NCBI RefSeq assembly: GCF_009870125.1
Contig: NC_046679.1
Coordinates: 14,446,001 to 14,510,000 of the forward strand
Origin: Drosophila pseudoobscura
Lineage: Eukaryota > Arthropoda > Insecta > Diptera > Drosophilidae
Direction of reading: 5' to 3'
DNA length: 64,000 nucleotides
Shown: positions 26,301 through 36,464 of the stretch, piece by piece
Layout: each line of letters starts with the position of its first letter
How positions within the stretch are numbered: the stretch's first letter is position 1
Made by a program: the position numbers and the translations under genes
Notes under the pieces: model-generated
What the model was told of the DNA's origin: nothing
The model's input: the letters and a program-made list of their open reading frames with translations, nothing else
Databases searched by the model: none

Positions 26301-28160
26301 GCAACGCAACAATCGTCAGTCGTATGTTCAGTGTTTCACTTTTGGCATTATATGCAAATGGATCTAATGCCGCAGTCTCGAGCATTTCTTTTTTTTCAGA
26401 TCTCTGGCTGAGTGCGTAGAGCGGAGTAGCCTCCTCTTCAAAGTGGGCTTACACATTTCGCGAAGGGATCTCTTCGACCAACTCTTTTGTTTCGGGGGCT
26501 GTTCGGAGGGAGCAAGCAGCTGTCCGCCGGTGACACAATGGACAACAGGAGAGGAGAGGTGATCGGAGGATCGTGATCGGAGGTTCCTGTCAGCTGTATG
26601 GTGCGGTGTGGCGCGCGCGTGTTGAGTCTTGTTTCGGCAACGAGGGCGGGTGGTCGGAACCGAGGGGAGGGGGCAGTGGTTTGGTCAGGGGGTTTGAGTG
26701 ACAGCAACAATAGCGACAACAACAAAGCAAATGCATCCTTTGCGCTGGTATATAGAGAGGGAACGTAAACACAGATACACACAAGGCGGCACTTGAATGC
26801 CCTGCAAAATAGCCAAAGAATACAGAATAAGGTATCGATTGGGTGTCAATCAGAGTTATCTGAATATTATCTTTAAGTTTTCCTCGAAAAAATAGTTCTG
26901 ACAGGTTTCATTATTTGAAAAAATTGGGTATGGTAGATACTTGTTCCGTGTTATACCTTAACCCTTGATTAGAGTCTTAACAATAGTTATACCTTCCCTT
27001 CAATATGATATACCCCGTCGCGTCGAAAGGGTATTGTCGAACTCGTTTAATTGGCTTTAAAATGCTCAGAATCGGATGGGCACGTTTCGCATATGAACGG
27101 AGTGGACATGGACACGCATGCGCCGCAGCCTGAAGGAGCGACGACGCCGCCATGACGCCTTCTCGATGATTTCCAAGGAACATAAATAAACGAAATGTGT
27201 CTCGAATGGAATGGTGTGGTGATGGTGGGACGCCCTATGATTAGTGCTTGGTGCTTGGGGAGAATGACACTTGTGTCGTCTCCTCTGCTCCGCTGGAAGA
27301 CACAAATCTAGCTTGGGGTATGCTTAAAAGACAAACAAACGTTGACATGCCCTCGACTCTTTCTATAAATAGAACCATTTCACTGTGTGTGTGTGTGTGT
27401 GTGTCTGTGGGGGTGCGGGACAGCTGAGGGAAATGGTGGTGGATTGCTTTGAGGGGGTGACAGAGAGGGAGAGAGGTTGCGACTGCGCCCCTCTTCGCTC
27501 GTGCAATTGGATTCATGGTCACGTTCACGGAACCCGTGCGACTTCCGTCTTTGCTTATCGATTGCCTGCACCCTAGTTATAGGAAAGCAAACCCATTTTA
27601 TGGACAACAAACAAATCGGCTATAAGTGCAAGCCGACTGTAGACAAACAAGAAGAGGGGCACAGGTGTTGGGTACGATACTCACATTTGATTTCTTCCAG
27701 AGGCTGGAACGGGTAACTAAGAACCTTAGTCGGAGACGCCGCCGCACGCACACATTTAGAACCGTCGAAAGGGCGGAAGAGGAAGTAATTTCTTTGATCT
27801 CTTCTCTAAATTTAGGTCCATGAAACAACAAAATCGCAGTTTTAAAATTTTGAATTTCAAAACAACGTTTTTCTAAAAACGTTTGTATGTACAAATGTTG
27901 AAGTATTTAAACTGAAAAGGTTGTTGTTTTTTTTGTTCACTGTTTTGGATTTGGCAACTACGATTGTCCGTCCGAACGTAAGCGGCCCGCGGAATTAGCA
28001 ACAAATAAACGACGATGTTAGAATCCAACCGCGCAGTTTTGAAAGTTTATGAATTAATTTTTGTATTTATACAAATATTTCGCGGAATATATCAGCCGAC
28101 TTTTTTGAACTCAGAAAAAAACTCGGACACTATTTCTCTGTTGTTCCCTGGTCCGCGGTT
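23384..28160. other. 4.8-kb noncoding stretch
   Basis: I see no gene I can support. It contains GA-rich and CA-rich low-complexity segments (23.82-23.97 kb), a (TG)10 run at 27384-27404 and one imperfect hairpin, TATACCCC at 27009-27016 with AAGGGTAT at 27027-27034. Several open frames are simple shadows of low-complexity sequence and lack splice-site or start context. Confidence 0.5.
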
Positions 28161-28165
28161 CAATT

Positions 28166-28440
28166 TGAAGTAGAGGTGGAGAACTATCGGTGGCACTATC
28201 GCGATACTAAACTAACGATGGTTCAATGTTTCGATAGTGGGAAGCACAGAATAGCCGTGCAAGCGTCTTAGCCCACTAAAGCCCCCTGTATTTAAATATT
28301 TCAACTACTTGAGGTAAATGGCGGAAAATCTTACTGATTGTAAATTCTTCTTGAGGATTCATGCCATCTCTACTATAAACATAAAAAAACCACGATATTT
28401 TTCAGCTGAACTGCGCTAAAATGATTAAATTTTCATTATT
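28166..28440 (+). repeat. ~270-bp duplicated segment, left copy
   Basis: The segment from AACTATCGGTGGCACTATCG through GCGTCTTAGCCCACTAAAGC and GAGGATTCATGCCATCTCT to GCGCTAAAATGATTAAA recurs at 29405-29660. It has a promoter/5'-leader look: TATCGAT-like motifs, then an A-rich leader and an ATG (28421) which in this copy opens only a short frame (11 codons). Confidence 0.7.
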
Positions 28441-28499
28441 TTCAGTGGAAAATTGAAGTACCCCCTTGGCTTGTAATAGGTTAATCGTTCTCCGTCAGG

Positions 28500-29395
28500 A
28501 TTGGAAACCATATTCCTCATATTCTTTGTTCCGTTGAATATTACCAGCTAAATAGAACATTTATCCATGCCCACATAATTTTACACGATTAATGAATCAA
28601 TTTTCTACAAGATTGGATAGTTTTTAATCCTTGCGTTTATTGGATTTTGCGTAAAAAAAGGTTTAAACGAAAAAGTTCAACAAAAAACAGTTGCAATGTT
28701 GCTGGTATTTGAAGACGTGATGCGTGTATATCCCTTTGTACACCCTATGTCGCTAATTTTTATATGAAGATCAAACGTAATTTACTAAGACCTTTTCTCA
28801 AATTGATATTCTTTAGACATATTCAAGTACATTATTAGTATCTTGTGTATATTTATCTCGATCCTGATACCTACTGAGCCTTGGAAGACAAACGTATTCA
28901 CAATTCTATAACATCCATTTGCCCCAGGGTATGTGTGTATGGAACTAGCAACATGTTTGTGTATGGAGTGAGACTCATTGTTGCAAAAGCTAAACTGCGG
29001 CGAATCGGGTATTGTCTATATTTCAAGCTATATAGATTTGCCCACTTAGCTTTATCCCATAGATAAATGCATTTTCTACAAAATTGCTTCTTTAAATTAC
29101 CTTTGCGTAATTTATTTTGACTAAAATACGGGTTTCAAGTAAATGTTGCCGCAAATTTTGTGTATGGAATGCGCAACATTTGTGTATGGAATGAGACTCA
29201 TTGTTGCCAAATTCGATTCAAAAAAACGACCAATTTCTCATATTCTTTGTTCCGCTGAATAATACTATCTATATGGAACATTTAGCCATGCCCACTCAAT
29301 TATGTACGATTGATGAATCAATTTTATACATGATTGGCCTATTCGAAATACTTGCATTTATTGGATTTCTATATAACATTGAAAATTAAATTGAA
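28500..29395 (+). repeat. Dispersed ~900-bp repeat, copy 2
   Basis: Direct repeat of 5745-6645, with the same internal order of blocks and the same repeated short units (near 28.56, 29.03 and 29.28 kb). One difference is a second run of GTGTATGGAATG around 29.16-29.20 kb. It lies between the two copies of the 270-bp segment. Confidence 0.75.
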
Positions 29396-29404
29396 AACCA
29401 GTAT

Positions 29405-29660
29405 GACCGCGGGAACTATCGATGGCACTATCGACATTATCGATGGTAGGGCACTATCGCGCTAGTAAACTATCGATGGTTCAATGAATAACCGATGAAT
29501 AACCGTGGAAGCGTCTTAGCCCACTAAAGCCCCCTCTATTTAAATAGTTCAACTACTTGAGGTAAATGGCGGAAAATATTCTTCTTGAGGATTCATGCCA
29601 TCTCTCCTCTGAACTTAAAAAAACCCCGATATTTTTCAGCTTAAGTGCGCTAAAATGATT
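29405..29660 (+). repeat. ~270-bp duplicated segment, right copy, ending in a possible gene start
   Basis: Matches 28166-28440 apart from an insertion of extra TATCGATGG copies near 29430-29475 and small deletions. Its ATG at 29655 continues ATG ATT AAA TAC followed directly by GTAAGA, a good splice donor, whereas the left copy diverges just after the ATG. Confidence 0.65.
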
Positions 29661-30110
29661 AAATACGTAAGAAAACATAATTGGTTACGTCAACATGTTG
29701 CTGCAGAATCATGTTCTTAAGGCACATGCTGCTGAAAAGGCTTAGGCACCTAAGTAGGTGTCGATAGCATCGACAGCCAGCTCGATATATTCAACGAAAA
29801 TAGAGCTGCCAGCTTGTTGGAATAAGCTACCTAGGGATGAAAGAGTTGCCAACAGTTTGATATTTTCTTCCGCGGGCTGCATGCGGCTTTTGAATTTAAA
29901 ATTAAATCAACGTATAACGTCGTTCCCAAACCGGCCTTGGCTATAAGCTGCAACAGCTGCAGGAAAACGAACGGCCCACAGCGGCTACGGAAGGCGAGTA
30001 TTATGGCGACCTGGAGTCGTCTTTCATAGGCGTAAATATTCCAGACGAATAAGTTGAGAGTTTTTTAAATAACAAATGCAGCTGCAGTATTTTGAAGTGC
30101 TAGTTAATAA
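29655..30110 (+). pseudogene. Possible small gene or gene relic (unidentified)
   Basis: A possible start (MIKY, 29655-29666) sits before a good donor, and near 29950-30051 a frame reads QENERPTAATEGEYYGDLES then SFIGVNIPDE and stop, followed by AATAAA about 57 bp later. Joined at the CAG acceptor before CTGCAGGAAAACG this would give a very short protein. I cannot identify it. It could be a functional small gene, a relic left by rearrangement, or chance. No confident promoter or second donor is visible. Confidence 0.25.
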
Positions 30111-30444
30111 AAAAAATCTTAACGTAATAAAAGCCTCTCCATTCTTCTTGAACAGACCACAAGAAGAATTGGAAGCAACCTGTCTTAATTGCTTTGACTT
30201 ACTTCTGATCCACAGACCTCCGATAAATTTCTGGCCATGAAATATGTAATATTTCATTATGTACATATATGTACATATGTATATGTATGTACTTACCTGG
30301 CTGGCTAAGCGAGTAGTCGTTGGAGTTGCACGGATCATATAACGCTTGCGTTTCTCAGGAATTTATTTGTTTAAATCGATACTTTGTAACTGCAACATAT
30401 TGAGCGGCAGTAAATGGAGAGCTCGGCTGAGCCTAAGTTTTCAT

Positions 30445-30648
30445 GGGAATCCCAACTGCGGAATTTATTTTAAATTTTTACTATAAAAGGCAGTCTCAGC
30501 TAGTGTCAAGACCATTCATTAAGTTAGAGAGAAGTTGTCTGGCCTGTCCTTAGTCGTGGATATTCTGAAGAAGATCGTCATCCTTATTCTGCTCGTCTTC
30601 AGCGTAAATCAGGGAAGATACAGAAATGAAAGCCAAACATTTATATAA
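30445..30648 (+). pseudogene. Immune-gene-like promoter with a short signal-peptide frame lacking ATG
   Basis: A palindromic kappaB site GGGAATCCC (30445-30453) lies 28 bp before TATAAAAG (30482-30489). From 30556 a frame reads VDILKKIVILILLVFSVNQG then RYRNESQTFI and stop (30648). It has the profile of a secreted-peptide signal sequence, but its first codon is GTG and no in-frame ATG exists after the upstream stop at 30520. It may be a decayed inducible peptide gene whose ATG became GTG, or chance. Confidence 0.3.
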
Positions 30649-33224
30649 TCCCTGGATACCTGGATCCCTGAACCGCCTTGTGGAATGTATAAGTACTTCT
30701 TATATTATTATAGCTCTGAGGCACAGATCCTGTGGGGGCTGAAGTGTTTATTCCTCATTCTCCTGCACATCGATATTCAGATCCATATTTCAATTATGTA
30801 CATATATGAATGATCTTTAGTGGGATCTTTATTGGCTAGAATGCGAAAATAAATACATATTGAATGAGTATATGGAGTATAGCATGGTTATACAGCATGT
30901 AATAAATGGATGGGGTGAACAGAAATTCGAAAAGTGCTGAAATGATTGTATATGTATATGTATTCTGATCGATGTTTGTAGGTTTGTCTGTCGATGTCTT
31001 TTTCCTTTTCCTGGTACGATCCATGGAAATCAATAAAAGTGAGTTCATAAGGAAGCTCAATTCTGTTTCGACGGAGTGATTGACAAGTTTTCCGTTTCAG
31101 ATCGAAAAGATTCGGTTCAATGAACTGTTCTTTTCAAAATGGCTGAATGAGGTCTGAGCTGACACTACGATTTCCACACTCATTCTCTGCCTGAAAGGGG
31201 AGCTTCTCAACCAGGAAAATAACCAACACGACGTCCTCTATGATTGGGGAATACAAGTGCCCTGTTTCTGGTGCTGGTGGGCTCCAAATGGTGTGCGTTT
31301 TCCCTCCGATCCTCTCCTGTGTGGAGGCCTCCGATAAAAAGGCCATGAGTTAACCCGAAATAGGCCTTCAGGGAATCTATGCTGATTTTGAATATATATT
31401 CATACATATATTCCTGATTTCCAAGTACTCATGTACTTGGCATTACTTTCCTCTCCGTCTTCCCCTTTGTCCTAATACACCTATTATTTGAAAATGGTAT
31501 AATGCTGTTAAAGGAACGATGAAAAAAACTCAAAAAGATGCTGGTTCCTTAATTACAGATCCAAAATGTATTTCAAATCGGAACAGTACTACCTATATAT
31601 GTCATATAAGTCCCATAACACCCATATATGTATGTGCCAGAGTATCAAACTCTTCGGAGCACTTAGGTAGCATTTCTTCACTGATTTCTGATCACAATAA
31701 ATAAAGAAGAAAGGCAAGTTTCCGCACTTTATCGTACGATTTTCCGCCTCTGATTTGGGAATATGTACATATCTTTTGAATGGGTATGCGTTATGCTTAT
31801 TAATTGAGTCTAATTGAGCGAAGTTCTCTGGTGCTGGGGGCTTTGAGATCGTACGACCCGCTTGATTGTCTCCGCCAACAGCAGCCCGCATCAATTGAGC
31901 TGGGAAACAGAGAGAGAGAGTGAGAGAAAAAGATAGAAAGATACTTACGATCGCCTGATTGATGAAAGTCCACACTCCAAACGCAAACCAACTCGAGTTT
32001 CCATTACCTGGCTTATGTTCTCAGCTGCATGTCCCTTTAACTGTAATATTACTACCAACAAACGTCGAATTCTATTAGGGGCTGATGGCCGGCTTTGTGT
32101 CTCTGTCGCTCTGGGCGCCTAATGGGTGCCCTGGGTCTGCCCTCTCCCTTGCACCAATGCAAAGCCAGTAAGTAACCGGCAAGCCAGAGGGTCAGAAGAA
32201 GAGAGCAGCAAGCAAAGAGGAGAGAGTGCGCAAGGCAGAGAGAGCGAATGAGCGTGCAGGCAGCCGGTAACATTCATCAAATTTCGTTAGTGTTTGTATA
32301 CCCTTAAGGAAAGGGTATAATGGAATTTGGTACGATGTTGGTAACGTGAGAGCCCAAAGAATATATCAATGAATGCCTAGGCATTTTCGTAATCGGTTGG
32401 AATTGAGGAATTTCATCCAAGAAAGTATTGCAGTTTCATTTAAAGGAATATAACTTAAAGTGAATACAAATTGTATCATTGGTAGAACAGCGATCAGCAA
32501 GGGCATGAAAAGATTCGGCGCTCGGAGTAGCTGTCCATTATGGAGGGGGTTTTTTTGTTGTTGTCAGCATATAAACATATCTGAGGGCCAGAGAGCTACG
32601 TACAATGTGTGATGGTGTTTGTTGGCCATGTTTCTCTATATCTCTTTATATACTCGACCAATATGTCTCTCCAACGTCTCTGCAGTTGCAGCCCCGGATT
32701 CGCAGTTCATTTCTTTTCCGTTTTCCAAAGGTGACGCACCGGTCGCGGCGTTTGATGAAATATTGTAGAGGAGTAAGATAGCGTCGGTTTACTGTCTTTC
32801 TACGCTATTCGGTTCCCTTTTGGTTTTGTGTTTCCGTTTCGGCTTCCTCTTTGCGCTCCATCGTGGTTCGTTGTTGGTTTCTCTTGTTTCAGAGCAACAC
32901 GTGTTAGGCAATAATTGCTGTTAAAGAGAATTCAACGTTATCTGCCGGTCGGTGCGTCGTCTCGTCGTTCTTGTGTTGCCAACGCTCTCCAAAGTCCGAG
33001 ACCGCCGCCGGAGCAAAGTACACGTCACCGTCATAGCAGCACTGGATGAGCAGCGCGGGCTCTTGCTTGGGGATTGCTGCTGAGCGCCAAAGAACATCAC
33101 GCGACAGTACGCTAAAAAGCGAGCCCAAATCTAGCGGCTCCTCAGTGTGAATCATAGCCCCGCCGACCGCCGACGGGACACAACAGCTGCTCCGCTCGCA
33201 TCGAATCGAATCCGCGAGTCCGCC
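30649..33224. other. Upstream region of Orct2
   Basis: No protein gene is recognised. A clean hairpin TATACCCTT (32297-32305) / AAGGGTATA (32311-32319) and GA-rich runs near 31.91 kb are present. The last several hundred bases before the start codon should hold the Orct2 promoter and 5' UTR, and 32.75-33.22 kb is less AT-rich, but I cannot place the transcription start. Confidence 0.5.
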
Positions 33225-34922
33225 ATGGGGTACGACGAGGCTATCATCAAGTTGGGCGACTTTGGGCGCTACCAGAAGATCATCTACTTTCTCATCTGCC
33301 TCACGTCCATTCCGGTGGCCTTCCATAAGCTGGCTGGCGTCTTTCTCCTGGCAAAGCCCGACTTCCGCTGCGCCCTGCCCTTCGAGGACGATTCACCGGG
33401 CAATGGCTCCCAATACGAGCTGCCGCACCACCTGTGGAACATCTCCTATCCCCCCGGCGAGGTGTGTGAGTATTACGATGTGACGTACAGCGAGGAGTAC
33501 CTTAACGGGAGCCTGGTCAGGACCACAAACGACACGCGGAGCTGCGACCGATACGTGTACGACCAGAGCAAGTACCTCAACAGCGCCGTGACCGAGTGGA
33601 ATCTCGTCTGCGGACGCGGCTTCCTGGCTGCCACCAGTGACTCCCTCTTCATGCTGGGCGTCCTCGTGGGCAGCATCATCTTTGGCCAGCTGAGCGACAA
33701 GTACGGACGCAAGCCGATCCTCTTCGCCTCGCTCGTTATCCAGGTGGTGTTTGGAGTCCTGGCCGGACTGGCACCGGAATACTTTACCTACACCATGGCT
33801 CGGTTGATTGTGGGTGCCACCACATCGGGCGTGTTCCTTGTGGCCTATGTGATTGCCATGGAGATGGTGGGTCCTGCCAAGCGCCTATACGCAGGAATCT
33901 TTGTGATGATGTTCTTCTCCGTGGGCTTCATGCTGACGGCGGCCTTTGCCTACTTCATCCACGACTGGCGCTGGCTGCAGATTGCCCTCACGCTGCCAGG
34001 ACTCATATTCATGTGCTACTATTGGATCATTCCGGAGTCCGCCCGCTGGCTGCTTTCGAAGGGCCGCAAGGAGTGCGCCATCGCCAATATGCAGAAGGCA
34101 GCGCGATTCAATCGTGTGGACATCACGAACGACGCCTTGAGTGCGCTCCTGGACGAGGGGGAGGGTTCGGCGGACAAGCAGAAGGAGCTGGATCAGGTGA
34201 AGGAGAATGAGCCACTGCCGTCCGTGTGGGATCTGTTCTGCTACCCCAATCTGCGCCGCAAGACGCTGCTCATCTTCCTCGACTGGCTGGTGACCAGCGG
34301 CGTCTACTACGGTCTCTCGTGGAACACGAACAACCTTGGTGGGAATGTGCTACTCAACTTTGTCATCTCTGGGGCCGTGGAGATTCCAGCCTACATTTTC
34401 CTGCTGCTCACGCTCAACAGGTGGGGCCGGCGCTCCATCCTCTGCGGCTGCCTGGTGGTGGCGGGACTCAGCCTGTTGCTCACCGTCGTCATTCCCCAGG
34501 AGCGGAATGGCCTCATTGTCACATGCGCAATGATGGGCAAGCTGGCCATCACCGCATCCTACGGCACTGTGTACATCTTCTCTGCGGAGCAGTTTCCCAC
34601 GGTGGTGCGAAATGTGGCCTTGGGCGCCGCCTCGATGGTGGCCCGGATTGGCGGAATGTTGGCCCCCTACCTCACCTTCCTGGCCAGCGTCTGGCGACCC
34701 CTGCCGCTGCTCATCTGTGGCGTGCTCTCTCTGGCGGCCGGCCTGCTCTCTCTGCTGCTGCCCGAGACCCACAACAAGCCGATGCTGGAGACGATTGCCG
34801 ACGGAGAGCGTTTCGGCAAGAAGACCAAGGGAGACGTCTACTTGGAGGCGGGCCGCGAGCTGCGAGAGACGCTGGAGACGCAGCCCCTCAATGGATCGCT
34901 GGAGAATGGCCACAAGGTTTAG
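33225..34922 (+). CDS. Orct2: Organic cation transporter 2 (SLC22-type, major facilitator superfamily)
   Basis: Plasma-membrane polyspecific transporter of the SLC22 family, 565 residues from a single coding exon. The start MGYDEAIIKLGDFGRYQK fits the family; 26 further in-frame codons upstream look like 5' UTR. TM1 is followed by the large glycosylated extracellular loop with several NGS/NDT-type sites and paired cysteines. The MFS signature DKYGRKP follows TM3, then ESARWLL after TM6, a charged intracellular loop (DEGEGSADKQKELDQ), TM7-12 and LPETHNKPM. The next gene, Orct, is its tandem paralogue on the same strand. Orct2 has been linked to growth and ribosome biogenesis in melanogaster. 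An AATAAA is present at about 35229. Assignment as Orct2 rather than Orct rests on the first twenty residues and gene order. Confidence 0.93.
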   Translation: MGYDEAIIKLGDFGRYQKIIYFLICLTSIPVAFHKLAGVFLLAKPDFRCALPFEDDSPGNGSQYELPHHLWNISYPPGEVCEYYDVTYSEEYLNGSLVRTTNDTRSCDRYVYDQSKYLNSAVTEWNLVCGRGFLAATSDSLFMLGVLVGSIIFGQLSDKYGRKPILFASLVIQVVFGVLAGLAPEYFTYTMARLIVGATTSGVFLVAYVIAMEMVGPAKRLYAGIFVMMFFSVGFMLTAAFAYFIHDWRWLQIALTLPGLIFMCYYWIIPESARWLLSKGRKECAIANMQKAARFNRVDITNDALSALLDEGEGSADKQKELDQVKENEPLPSVWDLFCYPNLRRKTLLIFLDWLVTSGVYYGLSWNTNNLGGNVLLNFVISGAVEIPAYIFLLLTLNRWGRRSILCGCLVVAGLSLLLTVVIPQERNGLIVTCAMMGKLAITASYGTVYIFSAEQFPTVVRNVALGAASMVARIGGMLAPYLTFLASVWRPLPLLICGVLSLAAGLLSLLLPETHNKPMLETIADGERFGKKTKGDVYLEAGRELRETLETQPLNGSLENGHKV

Positions 34923-36210
34923 GCGTACTTTGACATATGGTCATTTTTCTATAGCAGAAGACGAATAGAGCAAGTATTATATCATTTCAGAAATCTCACA
35001 CGCAAACCAAAACAGAAACACACAAAAAAAATACGAACGAAAGTATAGGACCAAATAGATAATTTTCTATGATAGCATTTAGCCAGGGAGCAGCGGTCTA
35101 GGGGGGGGTTGTTTCCATGGGTTAAGGGTGGTTCAGCAGGGAACTCTCCTCTTCATATGCCGCTGTGTAATTTATGCCTAATATAAGTATACCTACATTT
35201 CCATGTACTCCGTGAAATCGATTTTGAAATAAAGCTGTTGTACTTTTCCTATAGCAATACCAAACATGAAATCGTATTTCTTCAACATTTTTGACCCCCA
35301 TAAACCCGGACGGACCTGACCGGAATACTCAAATTATGGTATGACACGTGTTTCCGCTGTGTTTATTTTAGAAACAAGTTTCTTATCAGTCGCCAAAACA
35401 CGAGACTGATATTTAAAGAAAAGACCCGAATAGAATTTTTAATCACGAGAGTGCTAGGTGCTAGACTACACTGGGAGAAATCGTACTGCTCTGGCCTCGC
35501 CACAAGTTTGCGCCTTACTCAATAGAAACTACATTTGTTGATCTCTCTAAGTGCTTTGCACTTGATCTAATTACAAGATGCTGCTCTATAGGGGTATGTG
35601 TGTCGTCTATTTATGGCTGTTTCGGTAGTTGATAGTCAAACGGAAATCTAAGAGCAGCTAATCGAAAGAGTGAATCTAAGAGAACTACGAACATATCATA
35701 GGAAGAGCATTTATTGCTATAGATATGTATAAGCAAACATATAAATACTACATCAGATACGTGAATGGAGAGCAGAAGGAGGTTATTGTATAAATTATTT
35801 TGTTTGCCTGCAGAATGTTTGGAATTCTGAATCAGGCCACATTTGGTGGCCTCTCTTTTTGGGACCAACAAACATCTTACTGGAATGCAGCTGCCTTTCC
35901 CTCTCTCTCCCTACCACCCCTGTGTGGCATCCCTCTGCTGAAATGTCAGTTGAATTTTCAATTTCTTTGACGGATCATTGATCAATCGAATTTCCCACAG
36001 GGTTGGTGACTGCTCGACGAGCGGGAGAGTCGCTGCGCTCGCAGACCCGCACTGATAGTCGTAGAGCCGATTTTGGGTGCTTCAGAACCTTTAGCAGCTC
36101 TTTGCTTTTAGTCTCTGACTGAAGCAGCTGGCGAGCGGTTGATCGAGCGCTTTCGGCATCCCACATCGGCACCGCCATCTCGATTCGTTTTAAGAGTGTG
36201 TTTCAGAGGC
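34923..36210. other. Orct2 3' UTR and Orct2-Orct spacer
   Basis: The first 320 bp are likely Orct2 3' UTR, ending near AATAAA (about 35229). The rest is unremarkable AT-rich spacer with no gene seen. Confidence 0.5.
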
Positions 36211-36216
36211 TGGGCC

Positions 36217-36249
36217 TATAAACTGCAGCCAGATCTCAGTTTCATTTGT
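36217..36249 (+). promoter_or_regulatory. TATA box and initiator of Orct (candidate)
   Basis: TATAAA at 36217-36222 lies 27 bp before the A of TCATTT (36242-36247), which fits the fly initiator TCAKTY. The predicted start at 36244 would give a 221-nt 5' leader before the Orct ATG. No intron is needed. Confidence 0.5.
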
Positions 36250-36464
36250 GTGTCAAGTGTTCAACTAGGCTGTTTTGTTGCACAATCAAAACGGGTTCAA
36301 GCGGGTGCAGTCGCCGTATACGCAACGCAAAGCTAGAAAAAGTTGCGCATACGTCACGGCGTCACATTGGATGGCGCGACCATTGACCGCGCCATTCCGC
36401 ACCACGCCAATCGTACGACACTCAAGCACTTCATAGCCACTAACGTGGCCCAGAGACAATCAGC

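Noticed and set aside
26438-26782. Pro/Ser-rich open frame on minus
   Set aside because: Low-complexity composition, no recognisable domain, not joined to any other exon.
33147-33224. 26-codon extension of Orct2
   Set aside because: The frame is open but the residues are Arg/Pro-rich and the family start MGYDEA lies downstream, as in Orct.
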